Shown here one piece after another: positions 25,096-33,586 of a stretch of 64,000 nt of DNA (position 1 is its first letter; each line of letters begins with the position of its first letter). The notes beneath the pieces were generated by a model, which saw only the letters and a program-made list of their open reading frames with translations, was not told where the DNA came from and ran no database searches. The position numbers and the translations under genes are program-made. The DNA is from Promicromonospora panici (GTDB lineage: Bacteria; Actinomycetota; Actinomycetes; Actinomycetales; Cellulomonadaceae): assembly GCF_900608595.1 (NCBI RefSeq), contig NZ_UWYY01000023.1:1-64000 (forward strand), given 5' to 3'.

Positions 25096-26612
25096 GCCGC
25101 CCCCGTGGCCAGGGCCATGACGGCCGTCTCGTCGCTGCCGCCCGGCAGCTCGCCGGCGATCCGGCCGTCGCGCACCACGAGGATGCGGTCGGCCATCGCC
25201 ACGACCTCGGGCAGCTCGGAGGAGATGAGCAGGACGGCCGCGCCGTCGGCGGTCAGCGTGCGCATGAGGTCGTAGACGGCGCGCTTGGCGCCGACGTCGA
25301 TGCCGCGCGTCGGCTCGTCGAGCACGATCACCCGCGGCTCGGTCACCAGCCACTTCGCGAGGACCACCTTCTGCTGGTTGCCCCCCGACAGGTACTGCAC
25401 CTCGGCGTCCCGGGCGGCCGCGACCGTGCTCGCGGCCACGTCGAGCGAGGTGAGGACGCCGGGAACCGCCCGCGCGCGCCGGTCGGAGGCACGGGGCAGG
25501 ACGGCGTCGAGCACGAGCCGCGCGTTCGCCAGGACCGTCTGCCCCAGCGCGAGGCCCTCGGACTTGCGGTCCTCGGTCACGAGGGCGAGGCGGTGGCGGA
25601 CGCCCTGGCGCGGGGTGCGCACCTGGACCGGCTGCCCGTCGACGGTCATGCGGCCGCGCGTGAACGGCGCGATGCCGAACACGCCGTGGGCGATCTCGGT
25701 GCGGCCCGAACCCTGCAGCCCGGCCAGCGCGACGATCTCCCCGGCGCGCACCTCGAGGTCGATCCCGTCCACCATCGTGTTGCCGGAGCCCGCAAGGGCC
25801 AGCCGTACCTCGCCGGGTACGAGGTCGGCGGGCCGGTCGGGGAAGAAGCCGGCGAAGTCGCGGCCCACCATGGTGCTCACCAGGCGGTCCGGGCTCACCT
25901 CGCCGGCCGGTGCGGTCAGCATGTGGTTGCCGTCCTTGAGCACCGTGATGGTGTCGGCCAGGTCGTAGATCTCCTGGAGCCGGTGCGAGACGTACAGGAT
26001 CGCGACGCCGCGGTCGCGCAAGCGCCGGACCAGTTCGTACAGGAGGGCCACCTCCTGGTCGGCGAGCGCCGCCGTCGGCTCGTCCATCGAGATGATCCGG
26101 GCGTCGTACGAGACGGCCTTGACGATCTCGACCACCTGCTGCTGTGCCACGGACAGGGATCCGACGCGGGTCCAGGGCGTGATTCCCGTCAAGCCGAGGT
26201 CGTCGAGGAGACGGGTGGTGTCGGCGTGCAGCCGGCGGCGGTCGACTGTGCCGCGCCGGAGCGGCTCGCGGCCCAGGTACACGTTCTCGGCGACGGACCG
26301 GTCCGGCAGGAGGTTGAACTCCTGGAACACCGTGGCCACGCCGGCGTGCTGCGCGTCGAGCGGCGTCGGGAAGGAGACGGGGGCGCCGTCGAGCTCGACG
26401 GTGCCCGTCTCCGGGCGGTGCACCCCTGCGATGACCTTCATCAGCGTCGACTTGCCCGCGCCGTTCTCGCCCACCAGGGCGTGGACCTGTCCGGGGTACA
26501 GGTCCAGGTCGATCTCTCGCAGCACGGAGGTGCCGAAGAAGTCCTTGCCGACGCCGCGGAGGCGCAGGACGGGGTCGGGTGATGGAGCGTGCGCGTCGTC
26601 ATCGGCTCGCAT
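25092..26612 (-). CDS. sugar ABC transporter ATP-binding protein (RbsA/MglA type, two ABC domains)
   Basis: The energising subunit of the CUT2 importer, 506 residues with tandem ATPase domains. The first domain carries Walker A GENGAGKST at 48-56, a Q-loop VFQEFNLL, the signature LSVAQQQ and Walker B IISMDEPTAAL. The second has the degenerate Walker A GLQGSGRTE typical of RbsA, then LSGGNQQK and VIVLDEPTRGIDVG. The ATG at 26612 is chosen because it lies seven bases behind a clear -10 box, implying a leaderless mRNA. Upstream in-frame starts fall inside the promoter. First gene of the operon. Confidence 0.9.
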   Translation of the reverse strand: MRADDDAHAPSPDPVLRLRGVGKDFFGTSVLREIDLDLYPGQVHALVGENGAGKSTLMKVIAGVHRPETGTVELDGAPVSFPTPLDAQHAGVATVFQEFNLLPDRSVAENVYLGREPLRRGTVDRRRLHADTTRLLDDLGLTGITPWTRVGSLSVAQQQVVEIVKAVSYDARIISMDEPTAALADQEVALLYELVRRLRDRGVAILYVSHRLQEIYDLADTITVLKDGNHMLTAPAGEVSPDRLVSTMVGRDFAGFFPDRPADLVPGEVRLALAGSGNTMVDGIDLEVRAGEIVALAGLQGSGRTEIAHGVFGIAPFTRGRMTVDGQPVQVRTPRQGVRHRLALVTEDRKSEGLALGQTVLANARLVLDAVLPRASDRRARAVPGVLTSLDVAASTVAAARDAEVQYLSGGNQQKVVLAKWLVTEPRVIVLDEPTRGIDVGAKRAVYDLMRTLTADGAAVLLISSELPEVVAMADRILVVRDGRIAGELPGGSDETAVMALATGAA

Positions 26613-26619
26613 ATCGACC

Positions 26620-26647
26620 AATCTAGGGATCTTTTGGTAGTTGTCAA
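26620..26647 (-). promoter_or_regulatory. promoter of the RbsA-type operon (leaderless)
   Basis: Read on the minus strand: TTGACA (26647-26642), a 16-base spacer, then TAGATT (26625-26620). The expected start of transcription falls at or next to the A of the ATG at 26612, so the message should lack a leader and ribosome site. Confidence 0.65.
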
Positions 26648-26656
26648 GCAAAAGAT
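26629..26656. promoter_or_regulatory. inverted-repeat operator (ATCTTTTG-N12-CAAAAGAT)
   Basis: Exact 8-base inverted arms at 26629-26636 and 26649-26656 straddle the -35 and spacer of the operon promoter. A third ATCTTTTG half-site lies at 26702-26709, on the side of the divergent ROK gene. It is the likely binding site of the ROK repressor at 26751. Confidence 0.7.
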
Positions 26657-26750
26657 GCATGTCGCGTACGCGGCTTCTGTGGATCATGACGCATATGGGC
26701 TATCTTTTGCCGATACGAGGCCACAGATTCACCCCAGGAGGCGGTTGCCC

Positions 26751-27938
26751 ATGCCCATCGACGGGCCCCTGAGGAACACTTCTGTGTCGCTGGGTGCCGG
26801 CGAGTTCTTCCAGCTGCTCCGCGACCGCAAGCCACGCACGCGGGCGGACCTGATCGCCATCACCGGCCAGTCCCGGTCGACCATCGCCACGCGGATCGAC
26901 GCGCTCATGAGCACGGGACTCATCGGCCCCGCGGGCACTGCCGGCTCGACCGGCGGACGGCGGCCGGCGACCTTCGCCTTCCAGCCCGGAGCCCGCGCCG
27001 TCCTCGCGGTCGACCTCGGTGCCACGCACGCCCGGCTGGCCGTCACCGACCTCGCCTCCACGGTGGTCGCGGCGACCGACGCGCCGCTGTCGATCGCCGC
27101 GGGGCCGGACGTCGTCCTGCCCTGGGTGGTCCGGGCAGGCCGCGAGCTGCTCGACGCCGCCGGCCGCGACGTCGACGACCTGGCCGCCCTCGGCATCGGG
27201 CTGCCCGGCCCCGTGGAGCACTCGACCGGGCGGCCCATCAACCCGCCGATCATGCCCGGCTGGGACGACGTCGACGTCCCCGGGCTGCTCGGCGCCGAGC
27301 TCGGCGTCGACGTGCTGGTCGACAACGACGTCAACATCATGGCGCTCGGTGAGCACCGCGCGGCCTGGCCGCAGGTGTCGGACCTGCTCCTGGTCAAGGT
27401 CTCCACCGGCATCGGCGCCGGCATCATCGCGGACGGCGCCCTGCGCCGCGGCGCGCAGGGCGCCGCGGGCGACATCGGGCACATGGTCGTCCCGGGCGCC
27501 GACCACGTGCCCTGCCGCTGCGGCAACACCGGCTGCCTCGAGGCCGTGGCCAGCGGCCAGGCGGTCGCCGCGGCGCTCTCGGCCCAAGGGCTGGAAGCCG
27601 CTGACAGCGCTGACGTCGTCGCCCTGGTCCGGTCCAAGGGTCTCGCGGCGAGCCAGGCGGTGCGCCAGGCCGGCCGCGACATCGGCGGCGTCCTGGCCTC
27701 GTGCGTCAGCATGCTCAACCCGTCGGTCATCGTGATCGGCGGGATCGTGGCGGACGCCGGGGAGCACCTCATCGCCGGCATCCGCGAGGCCGTCTACCGC
27801 AGGTCCTTGCCCCTGGCCACCCAGCACCTGCGCATCGTCACCTCCCGGGCGCGCGTCGGGGCGGGCGTGCTGGGGGCGAGCGCCATGGCCATCGACCACG
27901 TGCTGTCCCCGGCAGCGATCGACGCACTGGCGGCGTGA
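26751..27938 (+). CDS. ROK family transcriptional repressor
   Basis: A 395-residue NagC/XylR-type regulator. The N-terminal winged helix contains FFQLLRDRKPRTRADLIAIT and SRSTIATRIDALMSTGL. The C-terminal ROK domain has the ATP-like VDLGATHARLAVTD, the VDNDVNIMALGEH region and the Cys zinc motif CRCGNTGCLE. Start 26751 has an AGGAGGCG ribosome site, and the open frame upstream passes through the operator. It lies divergent to the CUT2 sugar operon and probably represses it until sugar binds. Confidence 0.9.
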   Translation: MPIDGPLRNTSVSLGAGEFFQLLRDRKPRTRADLIAITGQSRSTIATRIDALMSTGLIGPAGTAGSTGGRRPATFAFQPGARAVLAVDLGATHARLAVTDLASTVVAATDAPLSIAAGPDVVLPWVVRAGRELLDAAGRDVDDLAALGIGLPGPVEHSTGRPINPPIMPGWDDVDVPGLLGAELGVDVLVDNDVNIMALGEHRAAWPQVSDLLLVKVSTGIGAGIIADGALRRGAQGAAGDIGHMVVPGADHVPCRCGNTGCLEAVASGQAVAAALSAQGLEAADSADVVALVRSKGLAASQAVRQAGRDIGGVLASCVSMLNPSVIVIGGIVADAGEHLIAGIREAVYRRSLPLATQHLRIVTSRARVGAGVLGASAMAIDHVLSPAAIDALAA

Positions 27939-27997
27939 GGGCGGCGTGACGGCGGCGGGCGGGCACGGGAGCCGCGTGCGACCACCCGCGCCCCGCG

Positions 27998-29305
27998 TCA
28001 GCCGCCGAGCAGGCTCAGCGCGAGCCGCACGGACAGCGCGAGCACCGAGAGCAGGCCGATCACGCCGAACAGGTTCTGCCACCAGCGGTTGCGCAGCTCA
28101 CCCATCAGGCCACGGCGGTTCGCCATCACCACGATCAGCGTCGCGAGCACGGGCGCGACGAACACGGTGAGCGCCTGGGCGGTGACGATGAGCTGCACGG
28201 GCGCGGCCTGGAAGGTCAGGGCCACACCCACGCCGAACGCGAGGATGATCGCGCTGATGGTCCTCGCGGCCGTCGAGTTCGACGACGGCCCACGGCCCAG
28301 CCCGTCCGAGAGCATCGTGCCGCCCGCGGTCGCGTTCGCGATCATGGAGGAGAACGCCGCCCCGAAGAAGCCGAGCGCGAAGACGGTGGAGCCGACAGGC
28401 CCCGCGAGCGGCTCGAACACGCCGGCCAGGTCGACCATCGTTGCCGCGGACTCACCCGTCCTGCCGAGGACGGCGGCCGCGACCACGATCACGAGCGCCG
28501 TCATGACGCCCGGGGCGACGATGCCCGGGATGGTGTCGACGATCGTCACGTCGCGGTACTCCCCCGCGGTCCGCCCGCGCTCCTTGGTGCCGTACGCCGT
28601 GTAGAACGCGGCGTTGATGCTGAAGTTCGTCCCGACGAGGGCGACGACCAGCAGCCACGAGTCGCCCGGCACCACGGGGACCAGGCCCGAGGCCGCCGCC
28701 GCCCAGTCCGGACGAGCCACGACGGCGCTCACGACGAACGCGATGGCCATGAGCGCGACGATGACCACGAGCACCTTCTCGATCGCGCGGTAGACGTTGC
28801 GCAGCAGTAGAAGTGCGCCGACCGCGATCGAGCAGGCCACCGTCCACAGCACGGGGCTGCCGCCGAAGAGCATCGACAGCCCGAGCCCGGAGCCGACGGC
28901 GTTCCCGACCGAGAAGCAGAGCGAGATCAGGAACACGCCGAGACCGGCGACCACGCCGAGGGGCCCGCCGAGCTGCTCCTTGACCGAGACGATGAGCGAG
29001 ACCGGCGACCTGATGCCCAGGCGGACGCTCATGTCGGTGAGGAAGATCATCAGCACGGTGGAGATGACGATGACCCAGATCAGCGTGTACTGGTGGGCGC
29101 CACCGGCCTGTACCGCCGTCGTCAGGTTGCCGGGCCCGAACTGCCAGGCGCCCGCGACGAACGCCGGGCCGATCAGGAGCAGCTGCTGCCAGAAGGTGCG
29201 CCGCTTGGCGCGGGACTCGGCCACCGCCTGCACTGCGCTCGTGGAGACGCCGCCGCGGGCGGCGCCGGGGATCGATGTGGAACGGGGGGTGCTGCGCTCG
29301 CCCAT
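27998..29305 (-). CDS. Nramp-related transporter with non-canonical metal site
   Basis: A 435-residue LeuT-fold membrane protein of the Nramp superfamily with 11-12 helices. Classical Nramps bind Mn/Fe through DPGN in helix 1 and an MPH motif in helix 6. Here helix 1 reads FGPGNL (Gly57 in place of Asp), and the helix 6 region reads VGTNFSINAAFYTAYGT without Met or His. A different substrate, such as magnesium or an organic solute, is therefore likely. The ATG at 29305 has GGAGG upstream. It lies downstream of a DapA-family gene in the same direction, separated by a strong terminator, so it probably has its own promoter. Confidence 0.78.
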   Translation of the reverse strand: MGERSTPRSTSIPGAARGGVSTSAVQAVAESRAKRRTFWQQLLLIGPAFVAGAWQFGPGNLTTAVQAGGAHQYTLIWVIVISTVLMIFLTDMSVRLGIRSPVSLIVSVKEQLGGPLGVVAGLGVFLISLCFSVGNAVGSGLGLSMLFGGSPVLWTVACSIAVGALLLLRNVYRAIEKVLVVIVALMAIAFVVSAVVARPDWAAAASGLVPVVPGDSWLLVVALVGTNFSINAAFYTAYGTKERGRTAGEYRDVTIVDTIPGIVAPGVMTALVIVVAAAVLGRTGESAATMVDLAGVFEPLAGPVGSTVFALGFFGAAFSSMIANATAGGTMLSDGLGRGPSSNSTAARTISAIILAFGVGVALTFQAAPVQLIVTAQALTVFVAPVLATLIVVMANRRGLMGELRNRWWQNLFGVIGLLSVLALSVRLALSLLGG

Positions 29306-29370
29306 GACAGGCCTCCTTCGTTGGAGTGCGAATTGCGGCGCGAGTCGCCATCGACTGTAGGTCGCGCCAG

Positions 29371-29412
29371 GCCCGGTGGGGTGCGCTCGCCGTCGAGCGC
29401 ACCCCACCGGGC
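29371..29412. terminator. 18-bp perfect stem terminator after the DapA-family gene
   Basis: GCCCGGTGGGGTGCGCTC (29371-29388) and GAGCGCACCCCACCGGGC (29395-29412) are exact complements around a 6-base loop. It begins 5 bases past the stop of the DapA-family gene and precedes the Nramp-like gene. Confidence 0.88.
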
Positions 29413-29417
29413 GGGGT

Positions 29418-30353
29418 TCAGGCCGGCACGACCGCCGTGCCGATCCCCGCTGCGGCGAACGCCGCCGCGATCTCTGCCGGTGCGCCGTCGGGCAACGGCA
29501 GCAGCGGCGTCCGCACCGTGGCGTGGTCGAGGATGCCGCGGTTCACCAGGCCCCACTTGAGCGCGACGGTCCCCTCCATGTGCGACCCGCGGTGATAGAC
29601 GTTCTTCGTCACCGGCAGGAGCCGTTCGTGGATCGCGTGGGCGCGCGGGTAGTCCCGCGCCTTGCCCGCCTCGATGAGCTCGACGAGCAGCTCGGGCGCG
29701 ATGTTCCCGTAGCCGACGAGCAGCCCGTCGACGTCGAACATGGTCGGCAGCAGGTACTCGTCGTGGCACGACAGGATCTGCAGCTCCGGGTGCGCGGCGC
29801 GCAGCGCGGGGATCTCGGTGTACCAGCGGCGCATGTTGCGCACGCCGTTCTTGGTGGCGAAAACGCCCTCGTGCCCGGCGATCTCCAGCTGGGTGTCGAG
29901 GTCGTAGGTGGCCTTCGTGTTGTCCGGGTACTGGAACAGGATCAGCGGCAGGCCGCTCTCCTCGTGGATCGCCCGGTACCGGGTCTGCGGGGCGCCCTGC
30001 TGGTACCCGAAGCGCAGCCAGCCGTGCGAGGGGTAGACCAGTCCAGCGGCCGCGCCCGCCTCGACCGCGCGCCTGGCCTCGAGTGCGGCGACCTTGTTGC
30101 CCTCGCCGGTGATCCCCGCGACGACCGGGACACGGCCGTCGGTCGACTCCACGAAGGCGCGGATGACGGCGAGCTGCTCGTCGACGGTGAGGAACGTGCC
30201 CTCTCCCGCGTGGCCGAGCACCACGAGGCTCTTGACGCCGTCGATCGAGCCGAGCCAGGCGCCCAGCCGGTGGATCGCGTCGAGATCGACGTCGCCGTCC
30301 GGCGTGAACGGGGTGACGGGAGCGGGGCTCAGCCCGCGGAGGTCGAGCGTCAT
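29418..30353 (-). CDS. dihydrodipicolinate synthase (DapA/NanA) family aldolase
   Basis: A 311-residue class I aldolase or lyase TIM barrel that uses a Schiff-base Lys. The motif GHAGEGTFLTVDEQ corresponds to the family's GTTGE loop. LFQYPDNTKATYD holds the catalytic Tyr region, and VFATKNGVRN holds the Schiff-base Lys, about residue 173. It is a distant member, not the housekeeping DapA, so an accessory keto-acid aldolase or dehydratase is likely. The start has AGGAGAA upstream. It is divergent from a LacI regulator across paired palindromes. Substrate unknown. Confidence 0.8.
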   Translation of the reverse strand: MTLDLRGLSPAPVTPFTPDGDVDLDAIHRLGAWLGSIDGVKSLVVLGHAGEGTFLTVDEQLAVIRAFVESTDGRVPVVAGITGEGNKVAALEARRAVEAGAAAGLVYPSHGWLRFGYQQGAPQTRYRAIHEESGLPLILFQYPDNTKATYDLDTQLEIAGHEGVFATKNGVRNMRRWYTEIPALRAAHPELQILSCHDEYLLPTMFDVDGLLVGYGNIAPELLVELIEAGKARDYPRAHAIHERLLPVTKNVYHRGSHMEGTVALKWGLVNRGILDHATVRTPLLPLPDGAPAEIAAAFAAAGIGTAVVPA

Positions 30354-30402
30354 CGCGGTTCTCCTCTGCATCGGGTTGCGCGGTGGCCCACAGCCACGTG
30401 GG

Positions 30403-30437
30403 AACGTTCGCGGGAACGTTTGCAACAACGATTGCAA
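30403..30437. promoter_or_regulatory. two adjacent LacI-type palindromes
   Basis: AACGTT occurs at 30403-30408 and 30415-30420, and TTGCAA at 30420-30425 and 30432-30437. Both hexamers are self-complementary, so each pair forms an 18-bp symmetric site with a 6-base centre. They sit between the DapA-family gene and the LacI gene and are probably its operators. Confidence 0.55.
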
Positions 30438-30525
30438 GTATGCTTACGGACCAGGACCTAAGTCAACCTCCGCGCTCCGGACCGGTCGCCGGCCGGGCGC
30501 GGACCGCCGCACGAGAAGAGGTTCG

Positions 30526-31536
30526 ATGGGTGCTCGAATCGACCGCCAGGCAGTGACCCTTCGCGATGTCGCGGAGGCAGCCGGGGTCAGTGTCTCCACG
30601 GCCAGCCGGGTCCTCGACGACCGCACCCCGCGCTCACGGTCGGCGACCGCGGAGCGGGTACGCGGCGTCGCCGACGAGCTCGGGTACCGCAGGAACGCCG
30701 TCGCGGCCAACCTGCGGCGCGGCGCGACCGGGACCATCGGGGTCCTCGTCCCGCGGCTCACGGACGCCGTCATGGCGCAGATGTTCGAGGCCATCGAGCG
30801 TGCGGCACGACAGCGCGGGCACTTCGCCGTCGTCGCCACCTGCGGCGACGACCCCGACGAGGAACGTCGCGCCACCGAGACCCTCCTGGACCGCAACGTC
30901 GACGGCCTCCTCCTGGCCACCGCCCGGATCGACGACTCCCTGCCGGCGTCGCTGCGCGACCGCGGCGTCCCGCACGTGCTCGTCCTGCGCACCGACCGGG
31001 TCAGCCCCTCGTCCCTGGGCGACGACGAGACCGGCGGTTATCTCGCCGTCCGGCACCTGGTCGACCTGGGGCACCGGGAGATCGCCGTCATCACCGGCCC
31101 GTGGTTCACCTCCAGCGGCCAGGACCGGCGGGCGGGCGCTGAGCGGGCGCTCGCCGAGGCCGGGCTCACGGTCGACGAGGAACGCGTCCTGTCCGTCGGG
31201 TACGGGATCGACGACGGCATCCGCAGCGGACACACGCTCCTGGACCGCACCGACCGGCCCACCGCGATCTTCGCCGCGAACGACAACCTCGCCGTCGGCG
31301 TGCTCAGCGCGGCGCGCTCGCTCGGGCTCGAACCGGGCCGGGACATCTCGATCGTCGGCTACAACGACATACCGCTGGCGTCCCGCCTGCCGGTGCCCCT
31401 CACCTCGGTCCACACCCCGTTCGAGCAGATCGCGACCACCGCCCTCGAGATGCTGCTGAGCGACACGACCCCCGGTACACCGCTGCGCCGCGCGCTGCCG
31501 ACGCTCATCCCGCGGGCCTCGACGGCCCGGGCGTAG
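30526..31536 (+). CDS. LacI family transcriptional regulator
   Basis: A 336-residue LacI/GalR-type repressor. The helix-turn-helix VTLRDVAEAAGVSVSTASRV lies near residues 10-29, followed by a hinge helix and a periplasmic-binding-like effector domain with IGVLVPRLTDAVMAQ and ISIVGYNDIPLASRLPVPLT. The ATG at 30526 has GAAGAGG upstream. It is divergent from the DapA-family gene, with twin palindromes between them, and so probably controls that gene and perhaps the Nramp-like transporter. Confidence 0.92.
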   Translation: MGARIDRQAVTLRDVAEAAGVSVSTASRVLDDRTPRSRSATAERVRGVADELGYRRNAVAANLRRGATGTIGVLVPRLTDAVMAQMFEAIERAARQRGHFAVVATCGDDPDEERRATETLLDRNVDGLLLATARIDDSLPASLRDRGVPHVLVLRTDRVSPSSLGDDETGGYLAVRHLVDLGHREIAVITGPWFTSSGQDRRAGAERALAEAGLTVDEERVLSVGYGIDDGIRSGHTLLDRTDRPTAIFAANDNLAVGVLSAARSLGLEPGRDISIVGYNDIPLASRLPVPLTSVHTPFEQIATTALEMLLSDTTPGTPLRRALPTLIPRASTARA

Positions 31537-31570
31537 CGCGGACGAGCCGGGCGCCAGGTGCTCGGCTCCC

Positions 31571-31594
31571 CCGCGTGACCGGCACCTCACGCGG
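31571..31594. terminator. stem-loop between convergent lacI-type and topoisomerase genes
   Basis: CCGCGTGA (31571-31578) and TCACGCGG (31587-31594) form a perfect 8-bp stem with an 8-base loop. The right arm includes the topoisomerase stop codon. Confidence 0.55.
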
Positions 31595-32624
31595 CGAGGT
31601 CGCCCCGGGTCCGTTCGGCGGCCGTCAGGAACTTCAGGAGGGCGCGCTCGTCGGCGTCCATCCAGCGCGACGCGCGGGCGGTGTTGGCACCGGACCGCTC
31701 GATCAGGCGGTCGAGCTCGCCGCGGTCGTCGGCGAGGATCGCGGGGTGGACGTAGCTCTTGCGGCACACCGCCGGGGTGTTGTGGAGGAGGGACGAGGCG
31801 AGCCGTACCGCTTCGGCACGCTGCGCGTCGTGCTCGCGCCCGCTCGACGGCTCGAGACGGCGCAGGTGGCCGAAGGCCACGGCGCTGGCGCCCCACGTCC
31901 GGAACGTCTTGGCCGTGTAGTCCGCCGAGGTCACGAGGCCGAGGTAGGCGTTGACGTCACGCGACCCGATGCTCCGGACCTCGTCGCCGTCGATGTACTG
32001 CAGGAGCTGCTGCCCGGGCAGCTCCCGGCACCGGCGCACGATGTTCGCCACCCGGCGGTCGTGCACGACGACGTCGTGCGGGGTCCCCGACTTGCCCGGG
32101 AAACGGAACCGGACCTCGGCGCCGTCGACTGCGGCGTGCCGGTCGTGCAGCGTCGTCAGCCCGAACGACTCGCCGGACCGGACGTACTCGTCGTTGCCCA
32201 CGCGCACGAGCGTCTCGTCGAGCAGCCGGACGACGGTGGCGACCACGCGTTCCGGACTGAGCAGCGGTAAGCGCATGTCGGCGTCGACGCGCCGGCGCAG
32301 CGGCACCAGCGCCTCGCCGAAGCCCACCAGCTCCTGGAACTTGGCGGCGTCCCGGAACTTGCGCCACTGCCGGTGGTACAGGTACTGCTTGCGGTGCTTG
32401 GCGTCGCGGCCGGTGGCCTGGACGTGACCGGTGGGATCGACGCAGATCCACACGTCGGTCCACGCGGGCGGGATCGCGAGCGAGCGGATCCGGGCCAGCG
32501 TCTCCGGGTCGGTGATCCGGTCGCCGCGGTGGTCCACGTAGCTGAAGCCCCGCCCCCGCCGGTGGCGGTGGATGCCACGGTCGGCGTCACAGCTGTGGGT
32601 GAGCAGGTCCCCGACGGCGCCCAT
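31587..32624 (-). CDS. DNA topoisomerase IB (poxvirus/eukaryote-like)
   Basis: A 345-residue type IB topoisomerase that relaxes supercoils through a 3'-phosphotyrosine bond. The N-terminal domain is visible as GRGFSYVDHRGDRITDPE and IPPAWTDVWICVDPTGHVQA. The catalytic domain shows GRDAKHRKQYLYH, KTFRTWGASAV and the nucleophile region VCRKSYVHPAIL, with Tyr at about residue 292. Bacterial homologues of this size are common accessory genes in actinobacteria. It stands alone. Confidence 0.93.
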   Translation of the reverse strand: MGAVGDLLTHSCDADRGIHRHRRGRGFSYVDHRGDRITDPETLARIRSLAIPPAWTDVWICVDPTGHVQATGRDAKHRKQYLYHRQWRKFRDAAKFQELVGFGEALVPLRRRVDADMRLPLLSPERVVATVVRLLDETLVRVGNDEYVRSGESFGLTTLHDRHAAVDGAEVRFRFPGKSGTPHDVVVHDRRVANIVRRCRELPGQQLLQYIDGDEVRSIGSRDVNAYLGLVTSADYTAKTFRTWGASAVAFGHLRRLEPSSGREHDAQRAEAVRLASSLLHNTPAVCRKSYVHPAILADDRGELDRLIERSGANTARASRWMDADERALLKFLTAAERTRGDLAA

Positions 32625-32769
32625 CGCTGCTCCCTCCTCGTGCCCTCCATCCGCAGCGGCACGTCTCGCCTCCAGCCACTATGGCCCCGCGGTCCGTTGC
32701 TGGCATCCGGCGGCGCGGCCGCCGGAGCGGCGGGGTACGGTCGTGTCCGGAGCCCTACGGAGGTCAGCG

Positions 32770-33219
32770 ATGAGCACCGACAGCCCGCGCCACACCGTCA
32801 CCGCGACGACCCACGTCGCCGAGCCGCCCGAGCGGGTCTGGGCCGAGCTCGTGCACCCTGGGGCACGGTGGATGCTGGGCGCCAACATCGAGACCGACTT
32901 CCAGCCCGGGAGCCCCATCACGTTCGAGGGCCACTTCTTCGGCCGCGTGTTTGCCGACAAGGGTCGGGTCATCGCGGTCGATCGGCCGCGGCTGCTGCAC
33001 TTCACGCACTTCGCGCCACTGAACGGCCTTGCGGACGTCCCCGAGAACTACCACGAGATCCGCATCTCGCTGGAGCCCGACGACGGCGGCACGCTCGTCA
33101 TCGTCGTCGAGGAGAACATCGACACCGAGCGTCACGCGACGGCCGCCGAGGGGTACTGGAAGGACGCGCTGGCCACGCTCGCGCACCGGGACGACGGGAC
33201 CCGCGCTTCACACCGGTGA
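32770..33219 (+). CDS. SRPBCC (START/Bet v1-like) domain protein
   Basis: A 149-residue AHSA1-type SRPBCC fold protein. The N-terminal TATTHVAEPPERVWAELVHP is the usual first strand and helix. A long beta sheet follows, then a C-terminal helix, EGYWKDALATLAHR. These proteins bind hydrophobic ligands in a central cavity. The start at 32770 has GGAGGT upstream (ACGGAGGTCAGCG). It lies just ahead of a small tautomerase, and the two could share a transcript. Confidence 0.8.
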   Translation: MSTDSPRHTVTATTHVAEPPERVWAELVHPGARWMLGANIETDFQPGSPITFEGHFFGRVFADKGRVIAVDRPRLLHFTHFAPLNGLADVPENYHEIRISLEPDDGGTLVIVVEENIDTERHATAAEGYWKDALATLAHRDDGTRASHR

Positions 33220-33347
33220 GGCGGGCCGGACCAGGGATCGCCGGTCCCCCGATCGAGAGTCCTCTCCCGCTCCTGGCCCGGGCGGCACACGATGGGTTCC
33301 GGCCCGGGTCCACCGGGGCCGTCCGCAGCCTCCGGAAGGAACAACCC

Positions 33348-33554
33348 ATGCCGTTCGCCAACCTCAAGGTGCCCGCTGACACCCTCACCCCGGAATCGAA
33401 GAAGAAGCTCCAGGACGCCGTGACCGAAGCCTTCGTGGGGATCTACGGCGAACGCGCGCGGGCGTCGACCCTCGTGATCCTCGACGAGGTCGCCGACGGC
33501 GGCTGGAGCCTGGGCGGCACCATCCTCGACGCGAACGTCCTCGGCCGGAGCTGA
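33348..33554 (+). CDS. 4-oxalocrotonate tautomerase family protein
   Basis: A 68-residue tautomerase subunit. The catalytic N-terminal Pro follows the initiator Met (MPFANLKVPADTLTPE), and Arg/Ser residues of the active site lie mid-chain (YGERARAS). Members form hexamers or trimers that move keto/enol double bonds. The ATG follows GGAAGGA at ideal spacing. It is the correct small frame inside longer non-coding open frames. Confidence 0.85.
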   Translation: MPFANLKVPADTLTPESKKKLQDAVTEAFVGIYGERARASTLVILDEVADGGWSLGGTILDANVLGRS

Positions 33555-33586
33555 CGGGAGGGGCGGCTCGCCCGGCCCGACCGGCA

